Assembly: GCF_001956985.1 (NCBI RefSeq)
Contig: NZ_CP019082.1
Span: 4,464,001-4,528,000 of the forward strand
From: Paludisphaera borealis
GTDB taxonomy: Bacteria; Planctomycetota; Planctomycetia; Isosphaerales; Isosphaeraceae
Length of the DNA stretch: 64,000 nucleotides
Direction: 5' to 3'
Below the pieces are notes generated by a model. It had not been told where the DNA came from and made no database searches. It was given only the letters and a program-made list of their open reading frames with translations. Within the stretch, counting starts at the first letter, position 1. Each line of letters opens with the position of its first letter. The translations under genes and the position numbers were made by a program. Below are positions 51,030-58,739 of this stretch, piece by piece.

Positions 51030-51518
51030 ATGAATTCGTATCGGCTTGCGCGCTCGTTCTTTATCGTCGGTCTGGCTCTGGCCGGCTTGATCGCCTCCGG
51101 TCCGTCGTCCATCCAGGGGGTGCCGGCGACGGACGACGAGGCGGTTCGCGAGGTGGTGCGAAAGTACGTCGACGCCCGCGAGGCCGCGGACCCCAAGGCC
51201 ATCGAGGGCCTGTTCACGGCCGACGCCGACCAGCTCGTCTCCGACGGGACCTGGCGGCGCGGCCGCGACGCGCTGGTTCGCGGCATGCTCGAATCCTCGC
51301 GCAAGAATCCGGCCAAGCGAACGATCGCCGTCGAGTCGGTCCGCTTCCTCGCCCCCGACGTCGCCTTGGCCGACGGCCGCTACCTGCAAGCAGGCCGCAC
51401 CGAGGCCGAGACTCGCGCCATGTGGACGACGATCACCCTCAAGCGCACGGCCGACGGCTGGAAGATCGCCGCCATCCGCAACATGCTCCCGGCCATGGCG
51501 ACGCCGGCGAAGAAGTGA
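51030..51518 (+). CDS. Secreted SgcJ/EcaC (NTF2-like) protein
   Basis: 162 residues from the ATG at 51030, with AGGGAG eight bases upstream; an ATG at 50979 would add a basic stretch with no such site. A signal peptide (residues ~6-28, [20 protein letters not shown]) is followed by a cone-shaped NTF2-like domain ([69 protein letters not shown]). Family members bind small molecules; many are annotated as oxidoreductases without proof. Probably in one transcript with the VOC gene. Confidence 0.82.
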   Translation: MNSYRLARSFFIVGLALAGLIASGPSSIQGVPATDDEAVREVVRKYVDAREAADPKAIEGLFTADADQLVSDGTWRRGRDALVRGMLESSRKNPAKRTIAVESVRFLAPDVALADGRYLQAGRTEAETRAMWTTITLKRTADGWKIAAIRNMLPAMATPAKK

Positions 51519-51522
51519 GGTC

Positions 51523-52533
51523 TCATCGCTGGAACCGGAAGACGGTCTTCCAGTCGTTCTTCATGTCGACCACGAGCCAGCCGCGCGCGGGGGCTTCGTC
51601 GAGCGCCTTGGCGAGGCGGCCGGAGTGCGAGTCGCGGTCGTAGGCCCATTCGCGGTCGGCGTCGGTGTGGTGGACGATCAGGCCGAGGCGAGAGCCGGGG
51701 CCGGCGGTGGTCCAGCGGAGCAGCTCGTAGTCGCCGTCGGAGTTGCCGAACGCCGCGATCGGGCGACGTCCGGCGGCTCGATAAATGCCATCGGGCTTGC
51801 CGGCGCGGTCGTCGATGAACGCGACCTCGGGCAGACGGATCAGGACCGGCTTGCCCTCGCGCTCCTCGTAGCGGACCTTGACGGAGCTGCCGACCACCTG
51901 CTCGGGAGGCACGCCGTAGACTCACTCGGCCCAAGGGCGCATGAACTCGACGCCCCCGCCGGAGACGATGTACGTCGTGAAGCCGTTGGCCCGCAAGTAG
52001 GCCAGCAGCTCCAGCATCGGCTGATAGACCAGCTCGGTGTACGGCTTCTTGAACCGAGGATGCTCGGCGGTCGCCAGCCAATCCTCGACGATCCGCTGGA
52101 ATGCGTCGACGTCCATCCCGGTGTGCGTGGCGGCGACGATCTCGACGACCTGGTGGGTGGAAAGCGTCAAAGTCCCTTCGAGGCCGTTTTCGATCACCGA
52201 CTTGAACGGTTGCTTATCCTTCCAGTCGGGGTGCTCGGCGGCCAGGGCCTTGACGCGGTCGATCAGGAACGCGGCCTGGACGTAAGTGGGCTGCTCGCTC
52301 CAGAGCGTGCCGTCGTTGTCGAACGCCGCGACGCGGTCGGCGACCGGCACGAAGTCGGGGCCTCCTTGCTTCACGACCCGCTCCACGAAGGAGACGACGG
52401 CCCGCTTGGTCGGCGACTCATTCCACGAGGCGAGCGGATCGTCGGCGAACGCCGGGGCGGACAGCACCGACGTGAGCAGTACGGCTGCGGTCGCCGACGC
52501 GGAGCGAGACGTCATGCCCATGGCGGTCGTCAT
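51523..52533 (-). pseudogene. HAD-family hydrolase interrupted by an in-frame TGA
   Basis: From the ATG at 52533, a signal peptide (TAAVLLTSVLSAPAFADDPL) leads to a HAD phosphatase domain with motif I DNDGTLW and motif II S in YIVSGGG. At 51922-51924 a TGA follows RPWAE. The same frame continues without a shift as VYGVPPEQVVGSSVKVRYEE, then FIDDRAGKPDGIYRAAGRRP and AFGNSDGDYELLRW (motif III/IV region) to the stop at 51523. Homologs read through with a sense codon there. One base change (for example CGA to TGA) would explain it. No sign of a recoding element. Non-functional or a sequencing error. Confidence 0.75.
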
Positions 52534-52906
52534 CTGGGCGAGCCTCAGTTCATGAGAGATTGGGAACCAATCGATCAAACCCGAATTCTATCGCGGCGTT
52601 TCGTCGGGTTGCACGCGTCTTTTCATAATCCCTCCTGATGAGAAGCGTGAGCGCGAAGCCCTGTCCCTCCAGGCGGCCGAGGCTTGGCTCTCTCTTGGTT
52701 TGATATTAAATCTATTGATATAGTGGGAATTGGGGCTGATAATCCGCTCCTCTCTCCAAATGGTTTTCAACGCATTTCGCCTGGAGTGCGTTGTTTCAAC
52801 GCGTAACGCCCGTGGCATGTCGTCGCGAGGAAGGTTCTCCGATCTCCTTCCGCGGCCCGTCCACGGCCTTTCCACGGCGCAACTGGATTGTTCTCGGGAG
52901 TTTTTG
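52534..52906. other. AT-rich divergent promoter region
   Basis: About 370 bases between the broken HAD gene and the DUF1559 pilin gene. At 52697-52722 lies an AT-rich stretch with TTTGATAT and ATTGATAT 13-14 bases apart, the most promoter-like segment, but the -35/-10 assignment is not clear. I see no gene. Confidence 0.5.
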
Positions 52907-53911
52907 ATGAGAGCGCATGTGCAAGTGAAGATGGGGCGCTCTCGGCGCGCGTTCACGCTGATCGAGTTGTTGGTGGTGATCGCGATCATCGCCGTTTTGA
53001 TCGGCCTGCTGCTGCCGGCGGTGCAGGCCGCCCGCGAGGCGGCTCGGAGAGCCCAGTGCGTCAACCACTTGAAGCAGTTGGGGCTGGCGATGAGCAATTA
53101 CCACGACGCGCTCGGGTCGTTCCCCATCGGACGGCAAGGGATCAACCGACCTCCGGGAGATCCGGGTTATCGTGGCGACCCGTCCGGCTCGAAGAGTCGT
53201 CGGACGTGGGCGTGGCTGGTCCTGCCTTACATCGAGCAGGCCAACATTTCCAATGCGATCAATTTCAACCTCGCCTACTCCGACGCGACCCACGCCCAAG
53301 ACACGGCGCTGATTCCGAGAATCTCGATCTACTCTTGCCCGTCCGATCCGAATGCGGGGATCGTCAACGCGGGGGCGTTCAAATTCCCGCTCGGCAACTA
53401 TATGGTGAACTGGGGCAACACACATTACTTCCAGGGCGCCACGGAGAATCCCTACGCGGGCCCGGCCGGCGGCGACGTGGTTCCGTTTCTGGGCGCTCCG
53501 TTCTCGCTCGACCGATCGTTCGGTATTTCGAGCCTGACGGACGGGGCGAGCAATACGCTGTTGATGAGCGAGGTCATCATCGGGGTCCCCAACGGCTCGA
53601 ACCTCGACCACCGCGGCTTGCATTTCAACGACGACATGAGTTGCTCCATGTTCACGACGTACACGACCCCCAACACCAAGACGCCGGACCAGTTGAAGAG
53701 CCCATACTGCCAGTATCCATTCTCGTCGAATCCGCCGTGCATCGTGGGGCTGCCATCGTTCGCCGCCGCTCGGAGTTATCACGCCGGCGGAGTCTCAGGC
53801 TTGTTCGGCGACGGCAGTGTGCGATTCTTCAAGGATTCGATCTCCCCGCCGACCTGGCGCGCGCTCGGCACCTCGAGAGGGGGAGAGATCGTCTCCTCCG
53901 ATTCGTACTGA
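52907..53911 (+). CDS. DUF1559 pilin-like protein with prepilin signal
   Basis: 334 residues from the ATG at 52907 with GGGAG six bases upstream. A type IV prepilin leader MGRSRRAFTLIELLVVIAII marks cleavage after the residue before FTLIE (the -1 position is Ala). The body is the DUF1559 domain (AAREAARRAQCVNHLKQLGL, TYSCPSDPNAG-like block, DGASNTLLMSEV, FGDGSVRFFKDSISPPTWRA), ending GGEIVSSDSY. Planctomycetes carry dozens of these; they are thought to form pseudopili or surface structures. The sulfatase gene starts 38 bases downstream, possibly in the same transcript. Confidence 0.9.
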   Translation: MRAHVQVKMGRSRRAFTLIELLVVIAIIAVLIGLLLPAVQAAREAARRAQCVNHLKQLGLAMSNYHDALGSFPIGRQGINRPPGDPGYRGDPSGSKSRRTWAWLVLPYIEQANISNAINFNLAYSDATHAQDTALIPRISIYSCPSDPNAGIVNAGAFKFPLGNYMVNWGNTHYFQGATENPYAGPAGGDVVPFLGAPFSLDRSFGISSLTDGASNTLLMSEVIIGVPNGSNLDHRGLHFNDDMSCSMFTTYTTPNTKTPDQLKSPYCQYPFSSNPPCIVGLPSFAAARSYHAGGVSGLFGDGSVRFFKDSISPPTWRALGTSRGGEIVSSDSY

Positions 53912-53948
53912 CTCTCCAATGCTGGTACCACAACAGGGAAACGAGCGA

Positions 53949-55259
53949 ATGAAGATCCGTCCTCTTCTTGTCATGCTCATCGCGGCGTCGGCTCAATCCG
54001 CCGCCGCCGCCGCCGAGAAACCGCCGAACGTCGTCTTGATCATCTCCGACGACCACGCCTGGACCGACTATTCGTTCAATGGACACCCGCACATCCGGAC
54101 GCCTCACATCGACGGCCTCGCCGCTCAGGGGTTGACGTACCGCCGCGGCTACGTCCCATCGAGCCTCTGTTCGCCGAGCCTGGCGTCGATTCTGACCGGC
54201 AGATACGCGCATCAGCACAAGGTCACGAGCAACGACCCCCCGTTGCCGCCGGGGAAGACCGGGAAGGCCGCCTACGACGATGCGGCCTTTCGCGGGCAGC
54301 GCAAGGAGATGGTCGGGTTCATCGAGTCGATCCCGACGATCCCCAGGCAGTTGGCTCAGCGTGGGTACGTCAGTTTCGAGTCGGGCAAGTGGTGGGGCGG
54401 GAACTACAAGAGCGGCGGCTTCACGTCGGGGATGACGCACGGCGACCCGGATCACGGCGGTCGACACGGCGACGTCGGCCTGACGATCGGGCGCGAGACC
54501 ATGAAGCCGGTGTTCGACTTCATCGACGAGTCGACCGAATCGGGGAAACCGTTCTTCCTCTGGTACGCTCCGATGATGCCGCATCAGCCGCACAACCCGC
54601 CCGCGCGGCTGCTCGACAAGCACCAGAACAAAGCGCCGAGTCTTGATGTGGCGAAGTACTGGGCGATGGTCGAATGGTTCGACGAAACGTGCGGCCAGTT
54701 GCTCGACCATCTCGACGCGAAGGGGGTCGCGAAGGACACGCTCGTCGTCTACCTGTCCGACAACGGCTGGATCCAGGACCCGGCCGCCCCTCGCTACGCC
54801 CCCCGGTCGAAGCAGTCCCAGTACGACGGCGGCTTGCGGACCCCGATCATCCTCCGCTGGCCCGGGAAGATTCAGCCGGGCGAATCAGATCGACTCGCCT
54901 CGTCGATCGACCTGGCGCCCACGATCCTGGCTGCGGCCGACCTGAAGCCCGCGCCCGAGATGCAAGGCGTCAACCTCCTGGACGCGTCGGCCGTGAAAGC
55001 CCGCGAGGCGATCTTCGGCGAGATCTTCACCCATAACGCCGTCGACATCCACCGCCCCTCCACCAGTCTCCGCTATCGCTGGACCATCGCCGGCGACTGG
55101 AAACTGATCCTCCCGGCTCGTCAGAACGAGCCCGACGCCCCCATCGAACTCTACAACCTCGCCGCCGACCCGGCGGAATCGAAAAACCTGGCCGAGCAAA
55201 ACTCCTCGAAAGTCGCCGAGCTGCGCCGACTCATCACGAACTGGTGGACTCCCGGCTGA
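53949..55259 (+). CDS. Secreted sulfatase
   Basis: 436 residues from the ATG at 53949; an upstream ATG at 53919 is possible. A signal peptide ends near residue 22. Metal ligands: D34-D35 in ISDDHAW. The activation motif is C74-SPSLASILTG, so the nucleophile Cys should become formylglycine. The usual CxPSR arginine is leucine here, a variant seen in some family members. Further: WYAPMMPHQPHNPP with the catalytic histidine region, YLSDNGWIQD, GLRTPIILRWPGKI. Likely removes sulfate from polysaccharides outside the cytoplasm. Substrate unknown. Confidence 0.9.
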   Translation: MKIRPLLVMLIAASAQSAAAAAEKPPNVVLIISDDHAWTDYSFNGHPHIRTPHIDGLAAQGLTYRRGYVPSSLCSPSLASILTGRYAHQHKVTSNDPPLPPGKTGKAAYDDAAFRGQRKEMVGFIESIPTIPRQLAQRGYVSFESGKWWGGNYKSGGFTSGMTHGDPDHGGRHGDVGLTIGRETMKPVFDFIDESTESGKPFFLWYAPMMPHQPHNPPARLLDKHQNKAPSLDVAKYWAMVEWFDETCGQLLDHLDAKGVAKDTLVVYLSDNGWIQDPAAPRYAPRSKQSQYDGGLRTPIILRWPGKIQPGESDRLASSIDLAPTILAAADLKPAPEMQGVNLLDASAVKAREAIFGEIFTHNAVDIHRPSTSLRYRWTIAGDWKLILPARQNEPDAPIELYNLAADPAESKNLAEQNSSKVAELRRLITNWWTPG

Positions 55260-55283
55260 CGGTCCGGGACGCCTGGGTCAGAT

Positions 55284-55361
55284 TACAAGCCCGAAGCGCT
55301 AGCGAGTGAATCGATTCGAACGGCCGACCGGAAATTCACTCGCTGGCGCTTCGGGCTTCCA
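55284..55361. repeat. Dispersed hairpin, CCCGAAGCGCCAGCGAGTG family
   Basis: Arms as in the 48467 copy with one mismatch (CGCTAGCG in the left arm), bounded by TACAAG on the left and a changed CTTCCA on the right. It lies 25 bases past the sulfatase stop. Confidence 0.87.
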
Positions 55362-55417
55362 TTTCGCTCCCCGATCGTCCCACGGGCCATTTTCATGGCA
55401 ACCATCATGACGCCTCT

Positions 55418-55498
55418 GGGTGGCTGTGGCGGAACGCCACAGATGCGGAGGCCTCGGCCACCCTCCTGTGGCGTCGCTTCGCTCCTCCACAGCCACCC
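55418..55498. repeat. Inverted repeat GGGTGGCTGTGG / CCACAGCCACCC
   Basis: Perfect 12-bp arms at 55418-55429 and 55487-55498. The middle contains further pairing (GGCCTCGGCC; CTGTGGCG / CGCCACAG), so the whole can fold into a branched hairpin. No other full copy was found in the window. It lies in the 380-base gap between the sulfatase and SUFU genes; the rest of the gap shows nothing. Confidence 0.7.
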
Positions 55499-55642
55499 AT
55501 CGCTCCCAGACTGACGCAATTCCAGGACGGTCGGTGCTTTATGCGAACGAGAAGAATGATTTGACGAACGCGGCGGGTGAACTATGTTGGCACGACTGAT
55601 GAGGGCGAACCGCGTTGCGCAACATTCGAGAGGGAGGTCGAG

Positions 55643-56239
55643 ATGTCCGACGCCCGGGCGGCTGACGACTGGGAGGTGTGGTGGGACGCCAGGACGGCCG
55701 CCTTGGAGGACGTTCTCGGGGAGTCCGACGACGTCGTCGGGCATGCCGTGATCCCCTTCCCGTTGGGCGTCGAAGCGGGGGGCGCGGCGGACGTCCTGTA
55801 TTTTCGCAAGCACGTTCCCGGCGTCGTGACCGTGACCGCCGATTTGATCGGCAACGACGACCAGATTCCCAACGACCTCGGCAACTACGAGCTGATGATC
55901 TGCGAGCGCGACGATGCCGAGTGGGGTGCCGCGTTCATCGCCCGCCTCGCCTACTTCACGTTGCAAGCCAGGCTCAACCCCGGCGAGACGATGGACGTCC
56001 GCCCCGCGCTGCCGGAAAGCTCGACGCTCTCGGCGATCCTCCTCCTCGACTACGCTCGGTTCACGGTTCGAGGCCGGAGCGCCGGGCTGCTTTTGTGCCT
56101 CGGCATCACCGCCGATGAATTGACTGCCTGCCGTCAGGGGAGGACGGCGGACGTCGAATCGGCGCTGAAATCGTCCGGCGTCTTTCCATTCACCGATCTG
56201 AACCGGAATTCCGTCGTCGATCCGGACCGACCCTGGTGA
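55643..56239 (+). CDS. Suppressor-of-fused (SUFU) domain protein
   Basis: 198 residues from the ATG at 55643 behind GGGAGG. The central part matches the bacterial SUFU domain: GAADVLYFRKHVPGVVTVTA, DLIGNDDQIPNDLGNYELMI, CERDDAEWGAAFIARLAYFT, LNPGETMDVRPALPESSTLS. In animals SUFU binds Gli factors; bacterial versions occur as immunity proteins or in unknown roles. No polymorphic toxin gene is adjacent, so an immunity role has no support here. Cytosolic, single gene. Confidence 0.83.
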   Translation: MSDARAADDWEVWWDARTAALEDVLGESDDVVGHAVIPFPLGVEAGGAADVLYFRKHVPGVVTVTADLIGNDDQIPNDLGNYELMICERDDAEWGAAFIARLAYFTLQARLNPGETMDVRPALPESSTLSAILLLDYARFTVRGRSAGLLLCLGITADELTACRQGRTADVESALKSSGVFPFTDLNRNSVVDPDRPW

Positions 56240-56684
56240 CAGGCCGCGGAGTTCGATCCTCCCGGCGATTCCACCCGAATTTCCCCTCGTCCGCGCGCGC
56301 AATCACGGCAGTCGGGTCCATACTCTCTATAGAGGATGGATGCGCTCCTCGCGGGTCTTTGGCAACCGGGTTGCGGAAGAGGCCGAACGTCGCAAAAAAC
56401 GCGACGAACGAACCCAAATACCGATGCCCCTGGCGCGGTCGACGCACGGTATTGCGAGGCGGCGAGTGGGCCGTTCGTTCGTATAACTGGCCGATCGAAC
56501 CCAATCGCCCGCTCGGCCCGTCCGGCGGCCGAGGGAACTGATTCAGCGGGTGCGAGAGACGAAGCCGAGTGGGGAGATCGGCGCGAACGAACCCAAATCG
56601 GCGGGGCCGGTGGGCTGGGCTGGCTTGACGGTGATCCAGCCCGCGTCGTTGGAGACGCCGACGCGGGCTGGATCGAGACCGGCG
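56240..56684. other. Intergenic region with repeats and a CTCTATAGAG motif
   Basis: About 445 bases between the convergent SUFU and PEP-CTERM genes. It contains TACTCTCTATAGAGG (56321-56335), identical to the motif upstream of the sigma gene at 8014, and a cluster of GCGAACGAACCCAA repeats. No gene is supported; the open frames show the repeat-derived RTNP/NEPN strings. Confidence 0.6.
56403..56596. repeat. Second cluster of the GCGAACGAACCCAA repeat
   Basis: A clear copy GACGAACGAACCCAA at 56403-56417 and an exact GCGAACGAACCCAA at 56583-56596. In between, partial copies appear in both directions: CCGTTCGTTCG near 56471 and GATCGAACCCAATCG near 56493. This is the reverse complement of the repeat at 1455-1750. 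Confidence 0.75.
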
Positions 56685-57446
56685 TCAGGCGGCCGGGCGG
56701 CGGCGGCTGGCGGCGACCGCGCCGAGGCTGGCGACGCCCAGGCTCAGGAGGACGCCGCCGCTCGGTTCGGGCACCGCGGAGGATGTGGAGGTCATCAGGC
56801 TGACGTTGTCGACGCCGAAATTGAAGAAGAGGGTACGGTCTACCTCGGCGAACCGCAGACGCAGGGTCTCGCCGCCGTGGCTCGACAGGAAGGCGGTCAG
56901 GTCGGTCGACTGCGTCGTGTACCCGGAGACCAGCGGGTCGCCGGGGTTGGTCTGGAACAGGTTGAGCAGGACGTCGCCGGCCGCCACGCTGAAGGGGGCG
57001 GCCGCCGTCGTGATGATGTCGACTCGGGCCTGCTGGTTCGGGGCCACCGTGAAGTCGAGCGAGTCCGGCGACGCGAAGGAGGCGCTCCAATTGTGGATGA
57101 ACAGGTCGAAGCTGAGCGTCGCCGCGGTGACCCCGATCGGCACGACGAAGTCTTGATACAGGACGTGCGAACCGTTGCCGCCCTGGTCGGTCATCGCCGC
57201 AAAGTTCCCCTCCGGGGGGGCGGCGACGGGGAGGCCGTTGAGCGGGCTGCCCGTCCCCGTCTGGACGTACCAATTCCCAAAACTGTCCGGTTGATTCACG
57301 ACCGTCCAACCGGTCAGGCTGCCGCCGGCTTCGAAACCCCCGTTGCTGATCAGATCGATCGAACTGGCCGACGCGGTCTGGGCGGCGCCCAGGCCGGCCG
57401 CCAAAGCCAGGAACGCGATTTTCCGGCAGAACCTGCGAGTCATCAT
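56685..57446 (-). CDS. PEP-CTERM sorting domain protein
   Basis: 253 residues. A signal peptide (IAFLALAAGLGAAQTASASS) leads to an outer domain that begins with NGGFEAGGSLTGWTVVNQPD, a pattern of beta-sandwich, carbohydrate-binding-like modules in secreted PEP-CTERM proteins, and contains GNFAAMTDQGGNGSHVLYQD and LRLRFAEVDRTLFFNFGVDN. The end has the sorting tag VPEPSG, a hydrophobic helix and SRRRPAA. Exported and processed by an exosortase encoded elsewhere. Function unknown. Confidence 0.88.
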   Translation of the reverse strand: MMTRRFCRKIAFLALAAGLGAAQTASASSIDLISNGGFEAGGSLTGWTVVNQPDSFGNWYVQTGTGSPLNGLPVAAPPEGNFAAMTDQGGNGSHVLYQDFVVPIGVTAATLSFDLFIHNWSASFASPDSLDFTVAPNQQARVDIITTAAAPFSVAAGDVLLNLFQTNPGDPLVSGYTTQSTDLTAFLSSHGGETLRLRFAEVDRTLFFNFGVDNVSLMTSTSSAVPEPSGGVLLSLGVASLGAVAASRRRPAA

Positions 57447-57902
57447 CGGATGGTGATCCTTTACTAAGGGCGCAAATCAGTGTGATCCATTCGACCCTGC
57501 TCCACATCCGGGTTCGGAAAGCGGGACGACGACCGTCCGGGAGCGTCGGCAGTTATGGAAATCGTTTCGAGAAACCCATCAGCGGCCTTTCCAAGTCACG
57601 TCGCACAAGCAATCGGCCACGCGGCGATTGTAGCGCCCCACGTCGATTTGATAAAGAATCTGAATATATGCTAAGCCGATGTGATGCAATTTGTTTGCGT
57701 GTGATGCATTCGGGCCACTCGGTCGGGCGTTTCGTCAACGCGGAGGTCGAGAAGGGGGGCGATCCCTCGGCCGCCGCCCGGCCGACGCGGGCCGCCTGGG
57801 GCGGGCCCCCTTCGCGTATAATGGCCGAGTCGGCTCCTTCCGGGCCGGCGCGGGACGGGATCAGTCAGGGCGCGTTGTAGAGTAAAATCGAGGATCGCAG
57901 AT
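57447..57902. other. Intergenic region with a perfect -10 box before the inositol phosphatase gene
   Basis: About 455 bases between divergent genes. At 57817-57822 is TATAAT on the + strand, 81 bases upstream of the phosphatase start; no good -35 is found 16-18 bases before it. A second AT-rich patch (57650-57700) may hold the leftward promoter of the PEP-CTERM gene. I see no gene. Confidence 0.45.
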
Positions 57903-58727
57903 ATGTGGGAGACCGAGTTGAAAGTGGCCGAGGCCGCAGCGAAGGTCGGCGGGGCCGTTGCGACCCGTCATTTTCGAGGGGGGATCGAGGCGGTCGTCAA
58001 GAACGTCGGGGAGGGGGAGGGGACCTACAACATGGTCACCCAGGCCGACCTCGACGGCGAGCGCGCGATCGTCGAGGTGATCCGCGCCACGTTCCCCGAC
58101 CACGCGGTGCTCGGCGAGGAGCTGCACGGCGGCGGCGACGAGACGGCGAAGACGCTCGCCAGCGAGCACCTCTGGATCATCGACCCGATCGACGGCACCA
58201 GCAATTTCGTCCACGGAATCCCCCACTTCGGGGTTTCGGTGGCCTACTACCACCAGGGCGTCGCCGCCTGCGGCGTGGTGGGCAACCCGGTGACGAACGA
58301 CTGGTTCGCGGCGGCTCGCGGGCAGGGGGCTTTCCACAACGGCCGGCGGGCGTCGGTGGCGCCGAACCGGCGGATCGACGAGGTGCTGGTCGGGTTCGGC
58401 TACTATTACGACCGGGGCGCCATGATGGAGGCCACCCTGGCCGCCGCCCGCGAGCTGCTCCAGCGCAACAGCCACGGAATCCGCCGGATGGGTGCCGCCA
58501 CGCTCGACCTCGCCTACGTGGGCATCGGCTCGTTCGGCGCCTTCTTCGAGTACGAGCTGGCCCCCTGGGACTTCGCCGCCGGCCGGCTGTTCGTCGAGGA
58601 GGCCGGAGGCAAGGTCACCACCTGCCACGGCGAGCCCCTGCCCCTGGCCAAAACCAGCCTCCTGGCCACCAACGGCCCGCTCCACGACGATATGGTCGCG
58701 ATCATGGACCACTGGTTCAAGCGTTGA
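57903..58727 (+). CDS. Inositol monophosphatase family protein
   Basis: 274 residues, ATG at 57903 with GAGGA upstream. All metal-site motifs of the family are present: GEE (~residue 72, first metal ligand), WIIDPIDGTSNFVHG (~91-105) and WDFAAGRLFVEEAGG (~221). These enzymes remove phosphate from inositol-1-phosphate or related sugar phosphates, using magnesium in the cytosol; some members act on PAP or fructose-1,6-bisphosphate. The convergent SGNH gene ends 12 bases after its stop. Confidence 0.9.
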   Translation: MWETELKVAEAAAKVGGAVATRHFRGGIEAVVKNVGEGEGTYNMVTQADLDGERAIVEVIRATFPDHAVLGEELHGGGDETAKTLASEHLWIIDPIDGTSNFVHGIPHFGVSVAYYHQGVAACGVVGNPVTNDWFAAARGQGAFHNGRRASVAPNRRIDEVLVGFGYYYDRGAMMEATLAAARELLQRNSHGIRRMGAATLDLAYVGIGSFGAFFEYELAPWDFAAGRLFVEEAGGKVTTCHGEPLPLAKTSLLATNGPLHDDMVAIMDHWFKR

Positions 58728-58739
58728 GTCGACATCCGT

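Noticed and set aside
51922-51924. TGA in the HAD gene as a selenocysteine codon
   Set aside because: HAD phosphatases do not use selenocysteine at this position, which is outside the catalytic motifs, and no hairpin of SECIS type is evident downstream.
19415-55361. Repeated ~22-base sequences as a CRISPR array
   Set aside because: The copies are 7-17 kb apart, intergenic and palindromic with variable loops. There is no regular spacer array and no cas gene.
55643-56239. SUFU protein as an immunity gene of a polymorphic toxin system
   Set aside because: No toxin gene with a secretion leader is adjacent; neighbours are a sulfatase and a PEP-CTERM gene.
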